This document shows positions 37,466-45,049 of a DNA stretch of 53,681 nucleotides, piece by piece (the first letter of the stretch is position 1; the number at the start of each line of letters is the position of its first letter). Made by a program: the position numbers and the translations under genes. Source of the DNA: an uncultured Eubacteriales bacterium (GTDB lineage Bacteria; Bacillota; Clostridia; Christensenellales; Aristaeellaceae); NCBI GenBank assembly GCA_902778995.1, contig CACYZW010000009.1:1-53681 (forward strand), read 5' to 3'. Below the pieces are notes generated by a model, which did not search any database, was not told the origin of the DNA, and saw only the letters and a program-made list of their open reading frames with translations.

Positions 37466-38335
37466 ATGTCGGAATACGCAACCCCTTCCGCAGAACTGCG
37501 GGCCAGGGTCGCCCTGGAAAAACACCGTTTTCGCAATACCCACAGCCTGGGGCAGAATTTTTTGCTGTCGGAAAGCCTGATCGATCACCTCCTGGATGCG
37601 GCCGCGCTTTCACCGGAGGACTGTGTGCTGGAGATCGGCCCGGGCGCGGGCCTGATGACCGCCCTGCTCGCCGGGCGATGCAGGCGCGTGCTGGCCGTGG
37701 AGCTGGATCGCGGCCTGGAGCCGGTGCTTCAGGACGTGCTGGAGGGCTGCGAAAACGTACACGTGCATTTCGGCGATATACTGAAGGCCGATATCTCCGC
37801 GATGGCGCGCTCTGAATTCGGCAGCGACGGCTATCGCGTGGTTGCGAATTTGCCCTATTACATTACCGCCGACATACTGTTGAAGCTGACGGCGCTGGAA
37901 TACCCTCCGGCGAGTATCGCCATCATGGTGCAGAAGGAAGCCGCGGAGCGGATCATGTCCTCTCCGGGGGAAAAACAGTGGTGCGCCCTGGCGGCGGAGC
38001 TTCAGTATTACGGCAAGCCCCGCGTACTTGCGGAGGTACCGGCCGGGGCCTTTGATCCGCCGCCCCATGTGGACAGCCGCTTCATATGCATCGACAGGCA
38101 TGAGACGCCCATCGTCACGCCCGTCGACGAACAGCTCTTCCGCAGGCTGATGCGCGCCGCGTTCGCGATGCGCCGCAAAACCCTTGCCAACAACCTTAAA
38201 GCGGCATTCGGACTGAACCAGCAGGCGGTGAAGGCCGTGCTGGAGGCGGCGGGACTGGACCCCCGGGTGCGGGGGGAATCCCTGACCCACGAAGAACTGT
38301 GTCGCGTGGCCGACGCAATCGCTGCAATGGCGTAA
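37466..38335 (+). CDS. rsmA: 16S rRNA dimethyladenosine transferase (RsmA/KsgA)
   Basis: SAM-dependent dimethylation of two adjacent adenines in the 3' hairpin of 16S rRNA, a late step of small-subunit assembly. HSLGQNFLLSESLIDHLLDAA is the family's start. The SAM motif is LEIGPGAGLMTALL (about residue 57), NLPYYITADIL (about 124) is the catalytic NLPY signature, and FDPPPHVDSRF follows. The length of 289 residues is usual. ATG 37466 is chosen for GGAGG five bases upstream; an earlier ATG lies inside that site. Confidence 0.95.
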   Translation: MSEYATPSAELRARVALEKHRFRNTHSLGQNFLLSESLIDHLLDAAALSPEDCVLEIGPGAGLMTALLAGRCRRVLAVELDRGLEPVLQDVLEGCENVHVHFGDILKADISAMARSEFGSDGYRVVANLPYYITADILLKLTALEYPPASIAIMVQKEAAERIMSSPGEKQWCALAAELQYYGKPRVLAEVPAGAFDPPPHVDSRFICIDRHETPIVTPVDEQLFRRLMRAAFAMRRKTLANNLKAAFGLNQQAVKAVLEAAGLDPRVRGESLTHEELCRVADAIAAMA

Positions 38336-38349
38336 GATTCAACAGACTA

Positions 38350-38378
38350 TTGCATTCTGTCTCCGAATATGTTATGAT
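38350..38378 (+). promoter_or_regulatory. Promoter of the CBS-alarmone synthetase pair
   Basis: TTGCAT (38350-38355) and TATGAT (38373-38378) have a 17-bp spacer. Transcription would begin near 38385, which rules out the ATG at 38379 and supports the TTG at 38400 as the start of the CBS gene. Confidence 0.65.
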
Positions 38379-38399
38379 ATGATTAAAGGGGTGAGGCGA

Positions 38400-39122
38400 T
38401 TGGAGACGCGGCAAGAGCTCCGTTCGGAACGGTTCCTGAAGCTCTATCGAAAAATGGAGGGCGTGCTGGAAAAGCGTTACAGCGGGAAGAAGGTATCGTC
38501 GGGCAGCGTGGTCATGGAATACCTGCATGACCCGGACAGCGCGCCGTGCAGGGCGGACTTGGACATGTGCCGCGAGATACGCAATCTGCTCTCCCACAAT
38601 ACCGACGATGACGGACAGCCGGTGATCGAACCCTCGCAGGCCGTCCTGGATCTGCTGGGCGAGATCGTGGATTATGTGCAGCGCCCGCGCCTGGCCGTGG
38701 ATTACGGTACGCCCGGCGACAAGATCATGTTCGCGCATCCCAACGATTCGGCGCTGGACGTGATACGCCATATGATGCGCATGGGCTATTCCCATGTGCC
38801 CGTGCGGGACAGGACGGGCCTTGTGGGCGTGTTCAGCCCGGGTGCGCTGATGAGCTTTGTGGGCGACAAGGGGTTTGAAAACCTCCGGGACGACCTGCGC
38901 GTCGGCGATTTGAAGAACGCGCTGAGCGTGGACAACGAGCGCAACGACAAGTACCTGTTCTTTGACAGCTCGGTCACGCTCACCACGGTGCGCATGGCCT
39001 TCGAAAAGCGCCAGGAGCGCAATCGCCGCCTCGCGGTGGTGTTCATCACCGAGGACGGCGGCCAGCATACCCAGGTGTTGGCGATGCTCACGCCCTGGGA
39101 CGCGCTGAAAGACAGAAATTAG
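38400..39122 (+). CDS. CBS-domain protein with an N-terminal HEPN-like helical region
   Basis: A 240-residue protein in two parts. Residues 1-95 are helical and contain REIRNLLSHN (about 58-67), which has the R-x4-H arrangement of HEPN nucleases and HEPN-like scaffolds; this is suggestive, not proven. From about 100 to the end are two CBS motifs (IMFAHPNDSALDVIRHMMRMGYSHVPVRDR-like, and a second near KYLFFDSSVTLTTVRMAF...LAVVFITE), which usually bind AMP, ATP or SAM and report energy state. TTG 38400 lies eight bases after AAAGGGG. It is 12 bases from a small alarmone synthetase gene, so the two likely act together. Confidence 0.75.
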   Translation: METRQELRSERFLKLYRKMEGVLEKRYSGKKVSSGSVVMEYLHDPDSAPCRADLDMCREIRNLLSHNTDDDGQPVIEPSQAVLDLLGEIVDYVQRPRLAVDYGTPGDKIMFAHPNDSALDVIRHMMRMGYSHVPVRDRTGLVGVFSPGALMSFVGDKGFENLRDDLRVGDLKNALSVDNERNDKYLFFDSSVTLTTVRMAFEKRQERNRRLAVVFITEDGGQHTQVLAMLTPWDALKDRN

Positions 39123-39134
39123 GGGGACACCCGT

Positions 39135-39890
39135 ATGGAACAAAATGCACCGACAGTGGCCAAGGTCAAGATCGAGGTTCGGCCCGTGAATGTCGGCATC
39201 AACTACGCCATGGAGGAGCTTCGGCGGGAGTATGCCCAAATCAAGGGCATCTACGAGGCGGCGATCCGGGAGATCAACGCCCGCCTGCAAACGCTGGACA
39301 GCGAATTTTCCTTCAAGTATATGCATAACCCGATCCACCACATGGAGAGCCGGGTCAAGACACTGGGCAGCATCGTCCGCAAGCTGCACAGCCTGGGCTA
39401 TCCCATCTCCATGTCCTGCGCGAAAAAGACGCTGCACGACATCGCTGGGGTTCGGGTGGTGTGCCGGTATGTGGACGACATTTACCGCATCGCCGACCTG
39501 TTGCTGGCCCAGGACGACATTTCCCTGATTCTGGAGAAGAATTACATCAAAAACCCTAAACCCAACGGCTACCGCAGCCTGCACATCGTGGTGGACGTGC
39601 CGGTTTACGTCTCCCAGGGCAAGCTGTTCATTCCTGTGGAGATTCAGATTCGCACCGTCGCCATGGACTTTTGGGCCACGCTGGAGCACGGCATCCGCTA
39701 CAAGGCGCCCGCCGAGGTACCCCAGAAGATCGTGGACGAGCTGCGCGCCTGTGCCGACGTGATCACCGAGACAGACTACAAGATGCAGGAGATCTTCAAG
39801 GCCCTGCAAATGGTGAACGACAAGGCCGACGAGAGCCCGGAGAGCATCGTGGAAGCCGAGGGAGACAGGAAAGGAAGAGAACAAAGGTAG
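39135..39890 (+). CDS. Small alarmone synthetase (RelP/RelQ-like GTP pyrophosphokinase)
   Basis: Transfers pyrophosphate from ATP to GDP or GTP to make (p)ppGpp. The synthetase motifs are present in order: HMESRVKTLGSIVRKL (about residue 63), DIAGVRVVC (about 101), KNPKPNGYRSLH (about 139) and VEIQIRTVAMDFWATLEHGIRYK (about 170). There is no HD hydrolase domain and no TGS/ACT region, so it can only synthesise. The length of 251 residues is slightly longer than RelQ, and a Glu/Lys/Arg tail follows. The upstream CBS protein could tune it; a toxin-type alarmone synthetase is an alternative reading. Confidence 0.9.
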   Translation: MEQNAPTVAKVKIEVRPVNVGINYAMEELRREYAQIKGIYEAAIREINARLQTLDSEFSFKYMHNPIHHMESRVKTLGSIVRKLHSLGYPISMSCAKKTLHDIAGVRVVCRYVDDIYRIADLLLAQDDISLILEKNYIKNPKPNGYRSLHIVVDVPVYVSQGKLFIPVEIQIRTVAMDFWATLEHGIRYKAPAEVPQKIVDELRACADVITETDYKMQEIFKALQMVNDKADESPESIVEAEGDRKGREQR

Positions 39891-39956
39891 CGCAGATTGG
39901 AGTTATTTTGTTAATTAATTAATATGTATTTGAAACAATATACGTTCAATTCAGAA

Positions 39957-40105
39957 GGTGTTAGTCATGATGTGGAGCGATAGGCATCTGGAGAGCTTAT
40001 CCTCCATTACGCTGTAGTAGCTATCCCATAGGCTCCCCACGCAGCGGGAGCTGTCGCCGTATGCTACTAAGGGAGCATACATCACCCCAGCTTCCGACTA
40101 ACACC
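39957..40105. repeat. 149-bp palindromic element: candidate structured RNA or MITE
   Basis: The ends GGTGTTAGTC (39957-39966) and GACTAACACC (40096-40105) are perfect inverted repeats. Just outside both are near-identical 8-mers (ATTCAGAA and ATTCAGGA). Inside, AGCG/CGCT and TGGAG/CTCCA build one arm (39976-40013), GCTCCC/GGGAGC a second (about 40032-40051), and GTATGCT/AGCATAC a third (40059-40080). TAGTAGC (about 40016-40022) could instead pair with GCTACTA (about 40063-40069), which would break the third arm. Confidence 0.65.
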
Positions 40106-40141
40106 ATTCAGGAATAACTACACGAAAGCAAGGGAAGAGAA

Positions 40142-40771
40142 ATGTTGAATAGAATTAAAGGAAAATACATCGCTTACTGTAAAAGGCATTCCTTCAAGCC
40201 TAAATCTCTCCTTATTTTTGGGATTGTATTTCTGGTTGTCTTCATTTGCCTGATCTTTCTCTCCTTTCAAAAAACAAAATCTATAACCAAACCGTCATCC
40301 CTGGGTCTGAAAAACATCGGCGAACTTGCTACACAAGCTGGTTATTTTACAACAGTAAAAACCATTGACAAGTCAAGAAATATCTTTGATTTTGTCATTC
40401 CAGGAACTCAGAGTAGATATGTATACAGCTACGATGGAATTATAAAAGCCGGCATTGACTTTAAGGATATAGAATTGGAGGTTAATGACAAAGAACACGT
40501 CATAATCGTTCGTTTTCCAGAATTTAGAATTCTAAGTAATGAAATAGATAATGATAGTTTCATTCTATATAATGATGGTGCGAATCCATTCACTACGTTA
40601 AAACTGGAGGATGTTAATAAAGCAAATGCCGAATTAAAGAAAACATCACAGGAAACCGCGATTAAAAACGGTATTCTTGAAAATGCACGAACCAATGCTG
40701 AAGTATTGGTTAGGGGATTTCTTGCAAGCTTCTATGACTTAACTGTCTATAAGATTGAATTCCTACCGTAA
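40142..40771 (+). CDS. DUF4230 membrane-anchored protein
   Basis: A 209-residue protein with a basic N-terminus, one membrane helix (LLIFGIVFLVVFICLIFLSF, about residues 23-42) and an extracytoplasmic DUF4230 domain. IGELATQAGYFTTVKTIDKSR, YSYDGIIKAGIDFKDIELEVNDKEHVIIVRFPEFRILSNEID and the later LENARTNAEVLVRGFLASFYD are its recognisable parts. The function of the family is unknown. The gene is strongly AT-rich compared with its neighbours and uses A/T-ending codons, so it was probably acquired. AAGGGAAG precedes the ATG. A 149-bp palindromic element lies directly upstream. Confidence 0.85.
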   Translation: MLNRIKGKYIAYCKRHSFKPKSLLIFGIVFLVVFICLIFLSFQKTKSITKPSSLGLKNIGELATQAGYFTTVKTIDKSRNIFDFVIPGTQSRYVYSYDGIIKAGIDFKDIELEVNDKEHVIIVRFPEFRILSNEIDNDSFILYNDGANPFTTLKLEDVNKANAELKKTSQETAIKNGILENARTNAEVLVRGFLASFYDLTVYKIEFLP

Positions 40772-40807
40772 TAATATCGGAATAATATGGGAAAAGGGGA
40801 ATCACAC

Positions 40808-40903
40808 ATGCCGAAAAAGGTAATCAAAATACTGAAGATTTCGCTGGCTGTCGTTATTATAGCCATCGCTGTCTTCTATTTAGTGCTAATGTTAACCAGA
40901 TAG
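40808..40903 (+). CDS. 31-residue single-helix membrane peptide
   Basis: The reading frame MPKKVIKILKISLAVV...YLVLMLTR is a basic head followed by one hydrophobic helix. A good ribosome site (AAGGGG, eight bases before the ATG) and its position 36 bases after the DUF4230 gene argue that it is real and co-transcribed. It is too short for domain assignment; it could be a partner subunit of the DUF4230 protein or a type I toxin-like peptide. Confidence 0.55.
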   Translation: MPKKVIKILKISLAVVIIAIAVFYLVLMLTR

Positions 40904-41144
40904 GGTTGTTTTCGCATAAAACACGCTACGAAGATTTTGTTATTAAACCATGATAATGTTTTACTGTAATAGTTCGTAAAAAATACTTATGGTATACATG
41001 ATTTGCAGGATCGCACCGACTTTTATTCATGGTGTACCAACAACGTGGGATGCCGATTTAGAATAAAAGCTTGTAAGTGTTTACTTTCACTCTGCAGCAA
41101 ACAGAATTAATGTGCATGATAATATACGCCCCAAATAGAAAACC
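40904..41144. other. AT-rich stretch without a gene
   Basis: No convincing reading frame, promoter or repeat is seen here. The base composition matches the upstream DUF4230 islet and changes to GC-rich at about 41145. Confidence 0.4.
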
Positions 41145-41231
41145 GCGCGAGCATTTGCTCGCGCCCATTGGAACTGTCTGAAAAAGCCTTCCCCAATCGG
41201 GGAAGGCTTTTTCAGACAGTTCCAATGGGCG
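41145..41231 (-). terminator. Paired terminator hairpins after the leucine-rich repeat gene
   Basis: A perfect 33-bp inverted repeat (41162-41194 with 41199-41231, loop AATC) lies just past the stop codon. An adjoining 8-bp hairpin GCGCGAGC/GCTCGCGC (41145-41152 with 41157-41164) shares its last bases. The second hairpin is also found after pckA. Confidence 0.8.
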
Positions 41232-41239
41232 TCCGTCCG

Positions 41240-42238
41240 CTATTCTACCGTCACCTTGACCGTTGCCTTCAATCCGTTGGCCGTCTTTACAGTGATGGTT
41301 GCGGAGCCCTTTTTCAGCCCCTTCACCACGCCCTTGCTGGTGACAGTGGCGATCTTCTTGTCGCTGGTAGACCAGGTGAAGGTGGTTTTGGCGCCGCTGG
41401 GCGTCAGCTTCGTTCCCAGCTTGACCGTCTTGCCAACCTTTACGGTATAGCTCTTCCCGGCGAATTGCACCTTCCTGGGCGGGGTGGGTACCGTGATCTT
41501 GCAGGTCGCCTTCAGGCCGTTGGTGGTCTTTACGGTGATGGTTGCGGAGCCCTTTTTCAGCGCACTGACCACGCCCTTTTGAGTGACCTTGGCCACCTTT
41601 TCGTTGCTGCTGCTCCAGGTGAGCTTGGTCTTTGCGCCGGAAGGACTGACCGCCGCCTTGAGCTTCAGGCTTTCGCCGACCACGACCGTCGCGCTCGTCT
41701 TGCTCAGCTTTACCTCCGCGGGGGCCGTGGGCACGTTGACCTTGAAGGTCGCCTTTTTGCCGTTGTCCGTCGTGACGGTGATGGTGGCTTTGCCCTTGCC
41801 GATGGCCTTGACCACGCCCTTCGAGGAGACCGTGGCCACCTTTTCGTTGCTGCTGCTCCATTTGAGCGTGGTGGTCGCGCCCTCTGGGGCGATGACTGCG
41901 GTCAGGGCCAGCTTTTCGCCCGCAAGCATATTGGCGCTCTTTCCCTGCTTGATGGTCACGCCCGTGGGCAAAATCGTAAAGGGAATGCTGTTCTTTTTCG
42001 CGTATGTATGCGCGGCAGAATCCTTTTCGCCGTAGATGGTGAGCTTCGGCAGCTTCTCAACCGGTTCCATCAATGTGAAAATGTACTCGTCTTCCTTAAA
42101 GCTACACGATGCCGATTTGCCTTTCTTGAAAGCATTAGCCCCGATGCTCTTGACGCTGCCGGGGATATCGGCCCGTTTGAGCGCGGAACACTGGGCGAAG
42201 CAATATTTGCCAATTTCTTTGACACCCGATTCCACCAC
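41240..42238 (-). pseudogene. C-terminal part of a BspA-type surface protein: last LRR and three Big_2 domains, downstream of a nonsense codon
   Basis: In the same frame as the upstream 885-residue part and separated from it only by TAA at 42245-42247. It begins with the rest of an LRR_5 repeat (VKEIGKYCFAQCSALKRADIPGSVKSIGANAF). Three bacterial Ig-like (Big_2) domains of about 80 residues follow, each with WS(S/T)S(N/D)(E/K)K(V/I)A and (K/R)G(S/K)ATITV. These domains usually hold the protein at the cell surface. Without readthrough, or translation restart at a weak GTG, this part is not made. A single base change (GAA to TAA) would explain the break. Confidence 0.8.
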
Positions 42239-42244
42239 AGCCTC

Positions 42245-44899
42245 TTACAGACCGGTACAAGCAAAAAAGACGCCTTCTTTCAGTTTTTTCATCGTCGCCG
42301 GGATTCTCACGCGCTTCAAAGCAAAACACCCTGCAAACGCCACTTCATCGATTTGGGTAAGGCCTTCAGGCAGATCGATGTCGAGCAAAGATTTACACGA
42401 CAAAAAGGCTTCTTGGCCGATGGTGGTTACACTGTCGGGAAGCTTCACATTCTTCAACGACGAGCATTTATAGAAGGCTCTGTTGCCTATTTTTTTAATG
42501 CCATCGGGCAACGTTACGCTTTTCAACGAAGTGCAATTTTTGAACGCATCCTCGATGTCTGTAACGCTTGCAGGGATGACGATGCTTTCCAGACCGGTGC
42601 AACCGTTGAATGTCCCTGGCATATCTTTAACGCCTTTGGGTAGTTTGATCGTGGTCAGGGCGGTGCATTTTTCAAAGGCAGAGTACAATGAAGTAATACT
42701 GTCGGGCAGCGAGACATTTTTGAGGCTGGTACAGCCCTTGAAGGTTTCAGACAGGAAGGGAACACCATTGGCTACGGTGACGGTTTCAAGTCCCGTGCAG
42801 TATGCAAAGGCTTCCGTGCAGTCTTCGACGGTACCGGGTATTGTGACGCTCTTTAATCCATTGCATCCCTTAAACGCCGAATCAATATTCGTGGCGCTTT
42901 TGGGAATGGTAATGCTTGTCAAACCTGTGCAGCGCGAAAAGGCTCCCATCCCGATATGGCGCACGCTGTCGGGAATGACGACCTCGGTAAGGCTGCTGCA
43001 GCCCGAAAAAGCGCTTTCTCCGATTTTGAGCAGGTTGTTCGGAAGGACAATATTATCCAGACTGGAGCAGCCAGAAAAAGCGCTGCTTGATAAAAGGGTA
43101 ATGCTTTCCCCCAGGGTAACGTCTTGCAGCTTGGTGCAGTTGCGGAATATACCGGGACCAAGGGCGGAGGCTATAGCGCTCGTCAGATTTGAACATCCCG
43201 CGAATATGTCGACTCCTATATTAACAAGACTGGCGGGTATGGTGATACTGTTCAGCTTTGCACAACCTTCGAACGCTGCTTCGCCAATGGAAGTCAAGCC
43301 CTCGGGAAGCGTGATGCTCTCCAAAGCCTTGCATCCATAAAACGCTTGTTCTCCAATGGAAGTCAGGGCAGAGGGCAGTGTGATGTTCTCCAAAGCCTTG
43401 CATCCCCCAAACGCCCAATCTCCAATGGAAGTCAGGGTAGAGGGCAGTGTGACGCTCTTCAATGCCTTGCATGAGTCAAAAGCGCTATTGTTGATTGCGG
43501 TTATGCCTTCACCCAGCGATACTTCTTCCAACGTGTCAAACATGTGTAAGTCGGAACTGGGCAATTCGTGCGGCCCATTGGAAAGAAGGCTTATGCGCTT
43601 TATCGGACAGTCTCTGAAACATGCAGTGAGTTTCCAATTTAATATGTCACAAGTCAAAGACAATTCAGACAGCGAAGTGCAGCCAGAGAACGCATAATCT
43701 CCGATGGCGGTCAAGCCCTCGGGGAGCGTGATGCTTGCCAGCGAAGTGCAGCCAGAGAACGCAGAATTACCGATGGCGGTCAGGCCCTTGGGGAGTGTGA
43801 TGCTTGCCAGCGAAGAGCAGCCATAGAACGCAGAACCGCCGATGGCGGTCAGACCCTTGGGAAGCATTATGCTTGACAGCGAAGTGCAGCCATCAAACTG
43901 AGGATAACTGATGGCGGTCAAGCCCTCGGGAAGGGTTACGCTTTTCAGGAAAGCGCAACCGGAAAAGGCTCTTCCAGGAAGTTCATATGCGCCCGTGGCT
44001 ATGATGGTCGCTTTTTTTAGGGATGGATAGCCGCCAGTAAAACAACAAGCCGGCGCGGTCATTTCCTCTAAAGAGGTGCAGTCAGAAAATAACCAATTCC
44101 CACATGATGTGACGCTTGAGGGAATTGTCAGGCTTGCCAGCGAAGTGCAGCCATAAAACGCAGAATCACCGATGGCGGTCAGGCCCTCGGGAAGCGTGAT
44201 GCTTGCCAGCGAAGTGCAGCCATCAAACGCCTTAGCGCCGATGGCGATCAAGCCCTCGGGAAGCGTGATGCTTGCCAGCGAAGAGCAGCCAGAGAACGCA
44301 GAATCACCGATGGCGGTCAGGCCCTCGGGGAGCGTGAGGCTTGTCAGCGAAGTGCAGACTAAGAACGCAGAATCACCGATGGCGGTCAGGCCCTCAGGGA
44401 GCGTCACACTCTTTAGGGAAGCGAGACCGGAGAATGCATGGTCGCCTATTGATGTTACGGCATGGCCTTCCACTGTGGAGGGGATGACGATATCTGCGTT
44501 ACGGTCAACCTCTCCGCTGTAGCCTGTCACCTTGGCCCCGCTGTCGGTGATTTCATAGTTAATGCCGTTGACAGTCACGATGTCGCCCACAACGGCGTTG
44601 GCCTGGGCGTCGGCGGCGGTTTCGCCAGTCGCCTCGATGGCAAGCGCGCCATCGGGGGACAGCTCCAGATCCAGAGCCATGTCCGTGTCGATGACCGCGT
44701 CGTCCAAGCCAGGCAGTTCAATGCCGGAAAGCTCAAGCTCCAGGTCGCCTGTGACCGTCGGATTCTCCGACGTTTCCCCGCTGGAATCCCCCTCCGACAG
44801 GTTGAGATCGATGTTGCGGAGGTCGACCTCGACCTCCGCAATCGCGCATACCATGCCGCACAGCAACAGCGCCAGCAGCAAAGCCATCATCCGCTTCAT
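42245..44899 (-). CDS. BspA-type leucine-rich repeat surface protein, cut short by a nonsense codon
   Basis: An 884-residue secreted protein. The signal peptide (MKRMMALLLALLLCGMVCAIAE) is followed by an acidic stretch and DIVTVNGINYEITDSGAKVTGYSG. About thirty LRR_5 (Treponema pallidum type) repeats of 23 residues come next, with the consensus LxSITLPEGLTxIGxxAFxGCxS. Such proteins bind host, food or bacterial surfaces. TAA at 42245-42247 ends it inside a repeat (FFACTGL), and the missing repeats and anchor domains continue in frame beyond it. The start is ATG 44899 with AAGGAG seven bases upstream. The near-identical repeats make assembly and recombination errors possible. Confidence 0.88.
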   Translation of the reverse strand: MKRMMALLLALLLCGMVCAIAEVEVDLRNIDLNLSEGDSSGETSENPTVTGDLELELSGIELPGLDDAVIDTDMALDLELSPDGALAIEATGETAADAQANAVVGDIVTVNGINYEITDSGAKVTGYSGEVDRNADIVIPSTVEGHAVTSIGDHAFSGLASLKSVTLPEGLTAIGDSAFLVCTSLTSLTLPEGLTAIGDSAFSGCSSLASITLPEGLIAIGAKAFDGCTSLASITLPEGLTAIGDSAFYGCTSLASLTIPSSVTSCGNWLFSDCTSLEEMTAPACCFTGGYPSLKKATIIATGAYELPGRAFSGCAFLKSVTLPEGLTAISYPQFDGCTSLSSIMLPKGLTAIGGSAFYGCSSLASITLPKGLTAIGNSAFSGCTSLASITLPEGLTAIGDYAFSGCTSLSELSLTCDILNWKLTACFRDCPIKRISLLSNGPHELPSSDLHMFDTLEEVSLGEGITAINNSAFDSCKALKSVTLPSTLTSIGDWAFGGCKALENITLPSALTSIGEQAFYGCKALESITLPEGLTSIGEAAFEGCAKLNSITIPASLVNIGVDIFAGCSNLTSAIASALGPGIFRNCTKLQDVTLGESITLLSSSAFSGCSSLDNIVLPNNLLKIGESAFSGCSSLTEVVIPDSVRHIGMGAFSRCTGLTSITIPKSATNIDSAFKGCNGLKSVTIPGTVEDCTEAFAYCTGLETVTVANGVPFLSETFKGCTSLKNVSLPDSITSLYSAFEKCTALTTIKLPKGVKDMPGTFNGCTGLESIVIPASVTDIEDAFKNCTSLKSVTLPDGIKKIGNRAFYKCSSLKNVKLPDSVTTIGQEAFLSCKSLLDIDLPEGLTQIDEVAFAGCFALKRVRIPATMKKLKEGVFFACTGL

Positions 44900-44999
44900 A
44901 TGCATGCTCCTTCCATAAATATATGGTATTTCTTAGATTATATTTAGTTTATTGCGAGCTGTCAACGGGTTACGTATCTTTGCACAGTGACAACAAAAC

Positions 45000-45025
45000 C
45001 GGGCGCGAGCATTTGCTCGCGCCCG
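45000..45025 (-). terminator. pckA terminator, copy of the repeat found after the LRR gene
   Basis: An 11-bp stem CGGGCGCGAGC/GCTCGCGCCCG (45000-45010 with 45015-45025, loop ATTT) is followed on the minus strand by GGTTTTGTTG. The core GCGCGAGCATTTGCTCGCGCCC matches 41145-41166. Confidence 0.8.
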
Positions 45026-45049
45026 TTGCAATTTGCCGCTGCGCCGTTT

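Noticed and set aside
39955-40108. Possible tRNA or known riboswitch in the 149-bp element
   Set aside because: No tRNA-like T-loop (GTTC) with acceptor stem and CCA, and no conserved core of a riboswitch class that I recognise. It is reported only as an unassigned structured or mobile element.
41168-42643. Open frame of about 490 codons opposite the leucine-rich repeat gene
   Set aside because: It is a frame mirror of the repetitive gene, starts inside the terminator palindrome and has no ribosome site.
42245-44899. Regularly spaced repeats that could suggest a CRISPR array or satellite
   Set aside because: The period is 69 bases, in frame, and encodes 23-residue leucine-rich repeats. There are no unrelated spacers.
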